Origin: Phycisphaeraceae bacterium
Lineage (GTDB): Bacteria; Planctomycetota; Phycisphaerae; Phycisphaerales; Phycisphaeraceae
NCBI GenBank assembly: GCA_029260675.1
Contig: JAJDCV010000096.1
Coordinates: forward strand, 1-20,610
Direction: 5' to 3'
DNA length: 20,610 bases
Below the pieces are notes generated by a model that worked only from the letters and a program-made list of their open reading frames with translations, did not search any database and was not told the origin of the DNA. A program made the translations under genes and the position numbers. Numbering within the stretch: the stretch's first letter is position 1; each line of letters starts with the position of its first letter. Positions 7,333 through 14,842 of the stretch are shown one piece after another.

Positions 7333-7406
7333 CATCCACCATCCACCATCGACCATCACCCATCAAATATCCGCTTTCCACAATCCGCTATCCTCCATCC
7401 GCCATA
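7333..7406 (-). repeat. Degenerate short-period repeat between folE2 and MFS-PlsC
   Basis: Read on the minus strand this is a run of GGATGG, GATAGC, GCGGAT, GATGGT and GGATGGTGG variants with a period near 7 bases. It fills most of the 118-base gap between the folE2 stop and the next start. No hairpin or T-run is evident, so it is not an intrinsic terminator. It may be a slippage-born simple repeat. Confidence 0.5.
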
Positions 7407-7409
7407 GCT

Positions 7410-8216
7410 TCAATCCCGCTTGTCGCGCTCGATGAAGGCGTAGGCGTTGTGGTTGTGGATCGACTCGTAGTTGGTGCTGTTGATCTGGTACCAGCAGATG
7501 CGGTCCTCATCGTCCAGCGTCAGCGCCAGGTCACGGACGATGTCTTCGACGAACTTGGGGTTTTCGAAGGCGTCTTCAGTGACGAACTTTTCGTCCGGGC
7601 GTTTCAGGACGGCGTATACCTGCGTGCTGGCGGCCTGCTCGACGACCTTGAAAAGCTCTTCGATCCACATGCTCTTGCCGGGCCCAAAGCGCACTTTGGC
7701 CTCGATCTCGCAGCGCTGGTTATGTGCGCCGTACTTCGAGATCTCCTTGGAGCAGGGGCACAGGCTCGTCGCCGGGACCTTGACACCCATCACGAAGTCG
7801 TCCTTGGCGTTGCTGGAGCACTCGAAGGAGACCTCGATGTCGATCTTGCCGACCTGCCCGGTAATGGGGGCCGGCTTGTCGATGAAGTAGGGGAACGTCA
7901 GTTCCAGGTGGGCGGTCTGGGCCTCAAGCCGGCGCTTGATGTCGTGGCAGATGTCCATCAACTGATCCGAACGGATCGAGTCGTGGTGGCGGTTGAGGAT
8001 TTCGAGGAACCGGCTCATGTGCGTGCCCTTCTGATCGTGGGGCAGGGCGACGTACATGTTGACGTGGGCGACGGTGTGCTGGCCCCCGCCGGTGATCGGG
8101 CAGTGCAGGCGGATCGGGTAGCGGATGTCCTTCACGCCGACCTTATTGATGGCGATCTTGCGGAGGTCCTGGCTGCCCTGCACGTCGGGCATGGCGGTGG
8201 CGTTCTTCGTGGTCAT
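7410..8216 (-). CDS. folE2: GTP cyclohydrolase IB (FolE2)
   Basis: Converts GTP to 7,8-dihydroneopterin triphosphate, the entry to folate (and queuosine) synthesis, in the cytoplasm. The 268-residue product has INKVGVKDIRYPI, LPHDQKGTHMSRF, SLCPCSKEIS (Cys153/Cys155) and GAHNQRCE (His165), the metal-site pattern of the type IB enzyme, which replaces zinc-dependent FolE and can use other metals. I chose the ATG at 8216 (MTTKNATAMPDVQ) because AGGA lies 6 bases upstream. The frame continues 17 codons further, but that stretch is not family-like. In many bacteria FolE2 is induced by zinc limitation through Zur; a 7-1-7 palindrome lies about 255 bases upstream. The MFS-PlsC gene follows on the same strand after 118 bases. 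Confidence 0.95.
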   Translation of the reverse strand: MTTKNATAMPDVQGSQDLRKIAINKVGVKDIRYPIRLHCPITGGGQHTVAHVNMYVALPHDQKGTHMSRFLEILNRHHDSIRSDQLMDICHDIKRRLEAQTAHLELTFPYFIDKPAPITGQVGKIDIEVSFECSSNAKDDFVMGVKVPATSLCPCSKEISKYGAHNQRCEIEAKVRFGPGKSMWIEELFKVVEQAASTQVYAVLKRPDEKFVTEDAFENPKFVEDIVRDLALTLDDEDRICWYQINSTNYESIHNHNAYAFIERDKRD

Positions 8217-8709
8217 GGCGTGTCCTGGCGGTGTGAGGGGGGCTTGAAGGCCCGTCAGTATCTGCAATAGTAGGCGGGGCGGGGACGCCAGGCAATCATG
8301 CGGCCGATCGGTCTGGGTTGGCAGAGTTCATTCAGCCTGGCGAGGTCTGACCTTCACACGGGACCCCAGATTAACCTTCCGAGGCGCTTGTTTCTATACC
8401 AGCACGTCTTCAGAATCAGTCACGTCTACAGAAGCCGCCCCATCGAGTGTATTGAGCGTTTTATGATGATAATATTTAGCCTAAATATAATATATTGGTT
8501 TCGCGATGTGTGTGGTCAGTGAGTTGTCAGTGGGGGGCGTGATGCTTAGTGAGGATGGACCTGGCCATGCCCGCAGGTATTGGCTGGCAGGGCGGGGGGT
8601 GTGCGGCCATTCGTTTGCCAGGAGTTGAGATGTTCCGTTAAAGCTTGCGGTGTGGGCCGATCGGTTACCATACACCTGTTACAGAGCATGCGGATGACCG
8701 GACCCCTCC
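8217..8709. other. Intergenic region between folE2 and hsp20
   Basis: These 493 bases separate divergent genes and hold no credible ORF. They contain an AT-rich block (8459-8500) with a palindrome and a perfect TATAAT (8486-8491), a direct repeat GTCAGTG at 8515-8521 and 8526-8532, and a possible hairpin GGTGT/ACACC with arms 8649-8653 and 8672-8676 enclosing the palindrome CCGATCGG. I found no CIRCE element. A weak heat-shock-like promoter (CTTGCGG at 8644 with CCATAC at 8668) precedes hsp20, but its spacing is poor. Confidence 0.5.
8469..8491. promoter_or_regulatory. AT-rich 7-1-7 palindrome, candidate Fur/Zur-family operator
   Basis: ATATTTAG (8472-8479), C, CTAAATAT (8481-8488) is a perfect 8-bp-arm palindrome. 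After one symmetrical A/A mismatch it continues with AT on both sides to 8469 and 8491. The core TATTTAG-C-CTAAATA has the 7-1-7 geometry typical of Fur, Zur and PerR sites. It overlaps a TATAAT (8486-8491), so a bound repressor could block a plus-strand promoter. Which flanking gene it would control is unknown. Confidence 0.35.
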
Positions 8710-9129
8710 ATGACCAGCCGAAAACCCCCAAGCCGAACCAGCGGGCACGTCGGTGTGATCGTGGAGCACGCGGCGTACCGCAGCTTCAGTGAGTTTGCAC
8801 AGACGCAGGCCTGGACCCCGGCGGTCAACGTGTATCAGGTCGGCAACCTGCTTCACGTCTGCCTGGACCTCGCGGGGATCGATCGTGATAAGATCGACGT
8901 GCGGATCGAGCCGGGCCGGCTGACGGTCAGCGGGATCCGGCAGGCCCCCGAGCCCAGCGCTGATCAGCAAGGCCAAGCACAACCGGCGGGGCCGATGAAG
9001 ATCCTCACCATGGAGATCGACTACGGCGCTTTCCAACGCGTGATCCAGGTCCCCCAGGGTGTTGACCTCGACGCGGTGCGTAGCGAGTATCGTCAAGGCG
9101 TCTTGTGGATCACCATGCCGATGAAGTAG
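8710..9129 (+). CDS. Hsp20-family small heat shock protein
   Basis: An ATP-independent holdase that binds unfolding cytoplasmic proteins. The 139-residue product is mostly an alpha-crystallin domain: WTPAVNVYQVGNLLHVCLDL near residue 36, GIDRDKIDVRIEPGRLTVSG, MEIDYGAFQRVIQVPQGVDL, and YRQGVLWITMP at the C-terminus. The usual C-terminal I-x-I anchor is not obvious, because the protein stops shortly after the last beta strand. The start codon lacks a purine-rich ribosome binding site (GGACCCCTCC precedes it), so initiation may be weak or leader-dependent. lon begins 54 bases downstream on the same strand, so the two stress genes are probably cotranscribed. Confidence 0.92.
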   Translation: MTSRKPPSRTSGHVGVIVEHAAYRSFSEFAQTQAWTPAVNVYQVGNLLHVCLDLAGIDRDKIDVRIEPGRLTVSGIRQAPEPSADQQGQAQPAGPMKILTMEIDYGAFQRVIQVPQGVDLDAVRSEYRQGVLWITMPMK

Positions 9130-9183
9130 CCGAATCATACGATCTGTCTGACGAGCCACCACACCGAAAGCAAGACCCTCACC

Positions 9184-11694
9184 TTGAGCAAGACAACGAA
9201 GAAAAAACAGACCCCCACGGCGAAGGGAAAGCGTAAGCCCGTCAGGCGTAAGTCGGCTTTGAAGCCCAAGTCGCCGGTGGTGGCCGAGGGGGCAGGCGAC
9301 ACCGCTGCGACGATGGAACTGCCGCCCGCGCCGTTCGATGGCGCGAAGTCTACGATCCCCGAGGTGTTGCCGGTCCTGCCGGTGCGTGGGAGCGTGATGT
9401 TCCCCGGGACGATCGTGCCGCTGGGAGTGGGTCGCCCCGCCAGCCGGAAGATGCTGGATGAGTCGCTGCCCAAGTCCAAGATCATCGCGCTGTTCAGCCA
9501 GAAGGATGAAGAAGTCGAAGACCCCTCCGTCGACGACCTGCACACGGTCGGGACGGCCGCGATGGTGCTCAAACTCATACGCCAACCCGACGACAATATC
9601 TCCCTGATCGTCCACGGCCTGGGTCGGATCACGCTCGAAGAGGTCACGCAGACCAAGCCGTATTTCAAGGCCCGCGTGAAGACACCGACCGAGCGGTCCG
9701 GGTCGGGTAAGAAGTTTGATGCCGAGGTCAGCCAGCTGCGCGACCAGGCCAACGACCTGATCGACCTGTCGCCCAGTGCCCCCGAGCAGGCGACGACGGT
9801 GATGATGAACATCGATGACCCCGGGACGCTGGCGGATTTCCTGGGCGCGAACCTGGCGCTGGATGTCGAGCAGAAGCAGGATCTGCTGGAAGAGCTCAAC
9901 ATCGCCAAGCGTGTCCGCATGGTCCACGTCCACCTGTCCAGCCAACTGGAGATCCTCCGGCTTCAGGAGAAGATCCAGGAAGATGTGCAGTCGTCGATCG
10001 GTGAGACGCAGCGGCGGTTCTACCTGCGCGAACAGATCAAGGCGATCCAGAAAGAGCTCGGCGAAGACGATACCGGCGCGGACCACACGGTCAGCAAACT
10101 CGAAGAGCGCCTGGAAGAGGCCGACCCGCCCGACAAGGTCAAGGACGAGGCGACGCGTGAACTGGAACGGCTGCGGATGATCCCCCCGGCGAGCCCGGAA
10201 TACTCGGTCATCACGACTTACCTGGAGCTGATCGCCGACCTGCCCTGGAACAAGGCCAGCAAAGACAACCTCGACCTGCAGCGCGCCCGCAAGACGCTGG
10301 ACCGTGACCACTACGGCCTGGACAAGGTCAAACGCAGGTTGATCGAATACCTGGCGGTGCGCAAGCTCAACCCCGAGGGGCGCGGCCCGATCCTCTGCCT
10401 GGTCGGCCCGCCGGGCGTCGGCAAGACCAGCCTCGGCCAGTCCATCGCCGACAGCCTCGGACGAGAGTTTGCGCGGATCAGCTTAGGCGGTATCCGTGAC
10501 GAGGCCGAGGTCCGGGGCCACCGGCGCACCTACATCGGCGCGATGCCCGGGCGGATCATCCAGGAGCTGCGCCGCGCCGGCACGAACAACCCGGTCATGA
10601 TGCTCGATGAGGTCGACAAACTCGGCTCGGACTTTAGGGGCGATCCTTCCAGCGCCTTGTTGGAAGTCCTGGACCCCCGGCAGAACAACGCCTTTGTCGA
10701 TCGTTACCTCGACGTCCCGTTCGACCTTTCCCAAGTCATCTTCATCGCCACCGCCAACTACATCGGCAACGTGCCCCCGGCCCTGCGCGACCGCATGGAG
10801 ATCATCGACCTGCCCGGTTACACCGACCCTGACAAGCTCATCATCGCCCGGCGATACCTCGTGCCCCGGCAGGTCAAGGAAAACGGGCTTACGCCTGCCA
10901 GGTGTAAGTGGCTCTCTTCCGGGATCAAGAAGGTGATCGAGAACTACACCCGTGAGGCCGGCGTCCGCGAACTGGAACGACAGATCGGTTCGGTCTGTCG
11001 GGGCGTCGCCGCCCAGGTCGCCGGGGCGAACAACGGCCGCAAACGCCACAAGGCCGCCACCATCGACGATGATTACGTCCGTGACATGCTCGGGCCCGAG
11101 AAATACATCCGCGACCTGGACACGCGCACCCACTTACCGGGCGTCGCGCTGGGCATGGCGTACACGCCCTTCGGCGGGGAGGTGCTCTTCATCGAAGCAA
11201 CCAAGTACCCCGGCAAGGGCAACGTCACGCTCACCGGGCAGATCGGCGACGTCATGAAAGAGTCCGCCAGTGCCGCGCTGTCTCTCTTTAAAAGCCGAGC
11301 CGACGACCTGGGTTATGACGTGACCCAGTTGGCCGAACTGGACCTGCACATCCACGTCCCCGCCGGTGCGGTTCCCAAGGACGGCCCAAGCGCCGGGACC
11401 GCGATGTACACCGCGATCACCTCGCTGCTTTTGGATATCCCGGTCAAGCAGAAACTGGCGATGACCGGGGAGATCACGCTGCGCGGCAAGGTCCTGCCGA
11501 TCGGCGGGGTCAAGGAAAAAACACTCGCCGCCTCCCGCGCCGGTGTCAAGACGATCCTCCTGCCGGCGAGGAACGAGCCGGACATGGAAGAGGTTGACGC
11601 CCAGGTCAAGAAGAAATGCAGGTTCCACTTTGTCGAGAATGTCGACCAGGTGCTGAAACTGGCGCTGGGCAAAATCAACAAGCGGAAGAAATGA
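9184..11694 (+). CDS. lon: ATP-dependent protease Lon
   Basis: An 836-residue cytoplasmic AAA+ serine protease that degrades misfolded and regulatory proteins. The N-terminal substrate-binding domain starts at VLPVLPVRGSVMFPG. The ATPase has Walker A GPPGVGKT (408-415) and Walker B VMMLDEVD (Asp475, Glu476). The protease domain has PKDGPSAG with nucleophile Ser736 and GGVKEK with catalytic Lys779. Length and all catalytic motifs are normal. The start is TTG at 9184; no ATG lies before the conserved domain except well inside, at about codon 44. The first 40 residues are a lysine/arginine-rich extension (SKTTKKKQTP, KRKPVRRK) that could contact DNA or RNA. It follows hsp20 by 54 bases and is followed by a long palindrome. 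Confidence 0.97.
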   Translation: MSKTTKKKQTPTAKGKRKPVRRKSALKPKSPVVAEGAGDTAATMELPPAPFDGAKSTIPEVLPVLPVRGSVMFPGTIVPLGVGRPASRKMLDESLPKSKIIALFSQKDEEVEDPSVDDLHTVGTAAMVLKLIRQPDDNISLIVHGLGRITLEEVTQTKPYFKARVKTPTERSGSGKKFDAEVSQLRDQANDLIDLSPSAPEQATTVMMNIDDPGTLADFLGANLALDVEQKQDLLEELNIAKRVRMVHVHLSSQLEILRLQEKIQEDVQSSIGETQRRFYLREQIKAIQKELGEDDTGADHTVSKLEERLEEADPPDKVKDEATRELERLRMIPPASPEYSVITTYLELIADLPWNKASKDNLDLQRARKTLDRDHYGLDKVKRRLIEYLAVRKLNPEGRGPILCLVGPPGVGKTSLGQSIADSLGREFARISLGGIRDEAEVRGHRRTYIGAMPGRIIQELRRAGTNNPVMMLDEVDKLGSDFRGDPSSALLEVLDPRQNNAFVDRYLDVPFDLSQVIFIATANYIGNVPPALRDRMEIIDLPGYTDPDKLIIARRYLVPRQVKENGLTPARCKWLSSGIKKVIENYTREAGVRELERQIGSVCRGVAAQVAGANNGRKRHKAATIDDDYVRDMLGPEKYIRDLDTRTHLPGVALGMAYTPFGGEVLFIEATKYPGKGNVTLTGQIGDVMKESASAALSLFKSRADDLGYDVTQLAELDLHIHVPAGAVPKDGPSAGTAMYTAITSLLLDIPVKQKLAMTGEITLRGKVLPIGGVKEKTLAASRAGVKTILLPARNEPDMEEVDAQVKKKCRFHFVENVDQVLKLALGKINKRKK

Positions 11695-11850
11695 ACCACA
11701 GAGGCGCAGAGGCACGGAGAAGAAGGGAAGACAGAGGTATCCGCAGATTGCGCAGATGACGCGGATTTCAGGAAGTTGTCAAGGATCGGATCTGCGCAAT
11801 CTGCGTCATCTGCGGATAACTTCTTCTCGGTGCCTCTGTGTCTCTGAGGT
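11695..11850. repeat. Nested long imperfect palindrome after lon
   Basis: Outer arms 11695-11725 and 11820-11850 match as inverted repeats at 27 of 31 positions (unit CAGAGGCRCAGAGGCAC). Inner arms 11738-11766 and 11790-11818 match at 24 of 29 (unit CCGCAGATTGCGCAGATGACGC), around a 23-base loop. Each arm is itself a short-period degenerate repeat of about 9-10 bases. It starts on the base after the lon stop codon and ends 23 bases before the next start. As RNA it would form a very long hairpin, so it may act as a terminator, processing site or mobile repeat remnant. Confidence 0.85.
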
Positions 11851-11873
11851 TATACATGTTTGAAGGTGAGACA

Positions 11874-12407
11874 ATGAAGATCTACACCAAACGCGGCCAC
11901 GACGGCGGGAACGATCTGTTCGCCGGGCAGCGCACCACCAAGACCGACCCGCGCATCGTGGCGATCGGTGAGGTCGACGAGACCAACGCCGCGATCGGCA
12001 TCGCCATCACGGCCTGCAAAGACGACGATCTCAAAAACATTCTGTTAGAAGTTCAAAGCCGGTTGTTTGACCTCGGCGCCGACCTCGCGACTCCTGACCC
12101 CGCCAAGCCTCGGCGGATCACGCAGGCACAGATAGATCAAATTGAAAAGTGCATCGACGGTGTTTGCGCCGACCTCCCCCCGATGAAGCATTTCATCCTC
12201 CCCGGGGGCGGCGAATTATCCGCACGCCTGCACCTCGCCCGCACCGTCTGCCGCCGCGCCGAACGCGCTTGCGTCGCGCTCCAGCAGGCCGACCCCGCCA
12301 CCACCCGGGCAGTGATCTATCTGAATCGCCTAAGCGATCTGTTATTCGCACTGGCGAGACTCGCCAACCAGCAGGCCGGTGTCGACGACGTGCCTTGGAC
12401 AGGTTGA
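11874..12407 (+). CDS. PduO-type cob(I)alamin adenosyltransferase
   Basis: Transfers the 5'-deoxyadenosyl group of ATP to cob(I)alamin to make coenzyme B12. The 177-residue product has the family start MKIYTKRG and then RIVAIGEVDETNAAIG, LFDLGADLATP, FILPGGGELSARLHLARTVC RRAER in two adjoining helices, and YLNRLSDLLFALAR near the C-terminus. The ATG at 11874 is chosen because MKIYTK is the conserved N-terminus and AAGGTGAG lies just upstream. Two upstream in-frame starts are less likely. The N-terminal ATP loop reads KRGHDGGNDLF instead of the common KTGDDGTT-LF, so some usually conserved positions differ. No other cobalamin gene is nearby. Confidence 0.9.
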   Translation: MKIYTKRGHDGGNDLFAGQRTTKTDPRIVAIGEVDETNAAIGIAITACKDDDLKNILLEVQSRLFDLGADLATPDPAKPRRITQAQIDQIEKCIDGVCADLPPMKHFILPGGGELSARLHLARTVCRRAERACVALQQADPATTRAVIYLNRLSDLLFALARLANQQAGVDDVPWTG

Positions 12408-12442
12408 TGTTCGGCAACTATCCGGGTGGACGGGGCCCCCGG

Positions 12443-13549
12443 TCAGTCATCCGTTCCCAAGTCGATGTCGGCCGTGTCTCCACAGTTCTGGCATGACGGC
12501 AGCATGGTGTGGCGGGTCTGACCACACTTTAGACACTTTGCGTAGAGCGTGGTCGAGCATGCCGGGCAGGTGTAGGGTTCGTCGTCGTCTTCCGATGTGC
12601 CTCCGGTCCTGGACGCGAGTTGGCGGATGCTGCGTCGGTCCCAGTAGAGGTATTTCATTGGCCCACGCCGAATCGGGTAAGAACAGACCGGGCAGACGAA
12701 TGCCTCGTACGCCTCGCGGTACTGCTTGAGAAGCCACGACCGCTGTGGCCGAGCGACCATGCGGATGAGGTAGAAGATGGCCCGCAGCACGATCAGCAGG
12801 CAGACGCCGATCAGGATGTACTTGAAGAATCGCGCGGGGAAGTACTCGTGCATCACCAGCCCGACCTTGACCAGCACCGCGGCACCGGCGGCGTAGGCGA
12901 GGATCGCGTAGGGCCCGCCACGGAGCTTGAGGAACAGCACCAGGGCCACGATCAGCAGCGGCAGCAGCACCGCCATCTTCAGCCCGGCCATCCGCAGGTC
13001 GTGCCCGCGCTGCTGTCGATGGTGTTCCGCCTGGATCGGTTTGCGTGCCTCGTTGAGAGTCATCTTGAGGCCGCGCTCCTGCGCCTCCAGCCCGTTGAGC
13101 TGATCAGTCAGTTGGCTGATCCGTTCGTTCAACTCCTGGTACGCCTTCTGGTTCGATAGGAACAGCCGCTGGCTCTCCGCTAGGGCCTGCTGTTCCTCGG
13201 CCGAGGGCGCGACGTCTTTCTCGAGGCTCAGCCGCTGGAACTCCAGCAGCTGATTCATCGTCCGTTGCGAGTTCGACGTGCTGTCGCTGAGCAGGGATTG
13301 GCGCTTCTGTTGCTCGCCGATCGTCCGCTTCGTATCGCGGATGCTGTCCTGCAGCGCATCGTGACGCTCGACCAGTGTCGGATCGAGCATCTGCGCTTCC
13401 AATACCTGATAGCTTGGCCCGGGGAGGTTACCCAGGTCGTTGGCGACGAACCCGATCAGCCAGAAGCACAGCAACGCCAGGGCGACGCCCAGCAGCTTGA
13501 TCAGGAACCGGTGGAGCCGAGGGCCGTTGTGGCGGGGCGTTTCAGACAT
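12443..13549 (-). CDS. Coiled-coil membrane protein with C-terminal double zinc ribbon
   Basis: I do not recognise a named family. The 368-residue product has one N-terminal membrane segment (about residues 15-37), a long Gln/Glu/Leu-rich region (about 65-180) that should form a coiled coil, three further hydrophobic segments (about 195-265), and a Cys-rich C-terminus. The cysteine pairs are CPVC (286-289), CPAC (328-331), CLKC (339-342) and CQNC (353-356), giving two four-cysteine zinc sites. The coiled coil probably lies on the opposite side of the membrane from the zinc domain if the segment count is right. I chose ATG 13549 because AAAGGGGG precedes it; an ATG at 13576 in frame is possible. 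It lies downstream of the pseudouridine synthase on the same strand by 69 bases. Confidence 0.8.
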   Translation of the reverse strand: MSETPRHNGPRLHRFLIKLLGVALALLCFWLIGFVANDLGNLPGPSYQVLEAQMLDPTLVERHDALQDSIRDTKRTIGEQQKRQSLLSDSTSNSQRTMNQLLEFQRLSLEKDVAPSAEEQQALAESQRLFLSNQKAYQELNERISQLTDQLNGLEAQERGLKMTLNEARKPIQAEHHRQQRGHDLRMAGLKMAVLLPLLIVALVLFLKLRGGPYAILAYAAGAAVLVKVGLVMHEYFPARFFKYILIGVCLLIVLRAIFYLIRMVARPQRSWLLKQYREAYEAFVCPVCSYPIRRGPMKYLYWDRRSIRQLASRTGGTSEDDDEPYTCPACSTTLYAKCLKCGQTRHTMLPSCQNCGDTADIDLGTDD

Positions 13550-13618
13550 GGATGGCACCCCCTTTCTGTCTGGCATTGTACCACCGGCAAGCCGTTGGTA
13601 ACTAACCCGGTGGTGTTG

Positions 13619-14842
13619 TCAATCGATCGCCGTGCCGAGGTCCAAGTATACACCCTCGGTGACCACGTCTCCGGCCTCCGGTCGTTTGCGCAGCTCTGCG
13701 ATCAGGTTGCCCATCGGGCCGTGGACCGGTGCGGTGAAGGTCATCGTCTCTTTGGTCTCGGGGTGGTGCATCCGTAGCATGGCGGCGTGCAGGGCGGGGG
13801 TGGCCATGAGCATGTCGTCGCGCTCGGCGGCCTCTGCTTCCATGCGCTGGCCCTCTTGTTTATCGCGCGCGTAGGTCAAGTGGGGGCGGGAAGCCGCCGG
13901 GCGTGAGGGGGACAATACTTCCGGGGTACCGACGGGTTCGCCGCCGTAGATGATGTCGCCGACCAGGGGGTAGCCGATGTAGGACATGTTGACACGGATC
14001 TGATGGGTGCGCCCGGTCTTCAGCTCCAACTCGACGAGGCTGTAACCCTTGTAGCGTTCGCGGACACGGTAGATCGTCACGGAGTCTCGGCTGGTGGAGT
14101 CGTGGCGGACGGCCATGGCTTCTCGGATAGTGGGGTGCTTGCCGATGGGTTCGTTGATGACCCCGCCGGGCGGGTCCGGGCAGCCGTGGACGACGGCGAG
14201 GTAGACCTTGAGGTTGGTGCGGTCTTCGAACTGTTTGGCGAGCTTCCAGTGCTGCTCATCCTGCTTGGCGACGATGATGACACCGGTGGTGTTTTTGTCG
14301 AGCCGGTGGATGACGCCGGGGCGTGCGTGTTCCTTGCCGACCTCGCTGAGCGCCCCCGGACTGCGGCTCTCGGAATCCTGGAAGTGGTAGGCCAGCGCGT
14401 TAAGCAGTGTGCCGGAGAGGTGGCTTCGTGCGGGGTGGACGATCAGGCCGGCCTGCTTGTTGATGACGATGAAGCCGTCCTCTTCGTGCAGCACTTCAAG
14501 CGGGATCGGCTCGGGTGAGAGGTCGACCGCCGGGCGGGGGGGGATCAGGACGTCGACGACGTCGCCTTTGCGCAGCTTTGTGCTGGCCTTGGGTTTCTTA
14601 TCGTTGACGGTGACGCCGCCTAGGGAGATCAGGCGTTGGATCTGGTGGCGGCTAAACCCCTTGATGCGGTTCTGAAGGTACTTGTCCAGCCGGTGGTTTG
14701 AGTCTTTAGAAAGGGTGTACCGCTGGCTCTGGACACCGTCGTCCTGGAGCTCTTCGGGCAGTTCGTTGATTAATTCGAGCGGGTCCGTGCCGGGGCCGGT
14801 TTGAGATGGGTCGTCGGGGTGTGCCGGCGTGTCGTGTGTCAT
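13619..14842 (-). CDS. RluA-family pseudouridine synthase (RluD-like)
   Basis: Isomerises specific uridines of rRNA (RluD: 23S helix 69) or tRNA to pseudouridine. The 407-residue product has an N-terminal acidic extension, an S4 RNA-binding domain (about 48-100, HRLDKYLQNRIKGFSRHQIQ), and the catalytic domain with VINKQAGLIVHP, GVIHRLDKNTTG (catalytic Asp182) and ELKTGRTHQIRV. E. coli RluD is about 326 residues. The extra length is the N-terminus plus an insertion of about 40 residues between YGGEPVG and ALHAAMLRMHHP that is charged and low in conserved features. The start overlaps the stop of the upstream TPR-like gene by ATGA, which implies translational coupling. The exact RNA target cannot be assigned. 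Confidence 0.92.
   Translation of the reverse strand: MTHDTPAHPDDPSQTGPGTDPLELINELPEELQDDGVQSQRYTLSKDSNHRLDKYLQNRIKGFSRHQIQRLISLGGVTVNDKKPKASTKLRKGDVVDVLIPPRPAVDLSPEPIPLEVLHEEDGFIVINKQAGLIVHPARSHLSGTLLNALAYHFQDSESRSPGALSEVGKEHARPGVIHRLDKNTTGVIIVAKQDEQHWKLAKQFEDRTNLKVYLAVVHGCPDPPGGVINEPIGKHPTIREAMAVRHDSTSRDSVTIYRVRERYKGYSLVELELKTGRTHQIRVNMSYIGYPLVGDIIYGGEPVGTPEVLSPSRPAASRPHLTYARDKQEGQRMEAEAAERDDMLMATPALHAAMLRMHHPETKETMTFTAPVHGPMGNLIAELRKRPEAGDVVTEGVYLDLGTAID

Noticed and set aside
7449..8270. 273-codon plus-strand open frame opposite folE2
   Set aside because: Mirror frame of a well-conserved gene; composition is that of an antisense shadow.
8298..8522. 74-codon ORF in the folE2-hsp20 gap
   Set aside because: No ribosome binding site, no family resemblance, and it spans the AT-rich palindrome; more likely non-coding.
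8644..8673. Heat-shock sigma-32-like promoter before hsp20
   Set aside because: CTTGCGG and CCATAC only partly match and the spacer is too long; not listed as a feature.
8665..10311. 548-codon open frame on the minus strand opposite hsp20 and the first half of lon
   Set aside because: It is entirely antisense to two genes with clear family motifs, its translation is rich in Arg, Gly, His and Asp as expected for GC-rich shadow frames, and it has no recognisable domain.
11856..11873. Earlier ATG for the cobalamin adenosyltransferase (MFEGET extension)
   Set aside because: The family begins at MKIYTK and the AAGGTGAG ribosome site fits only the ATG at 11874.
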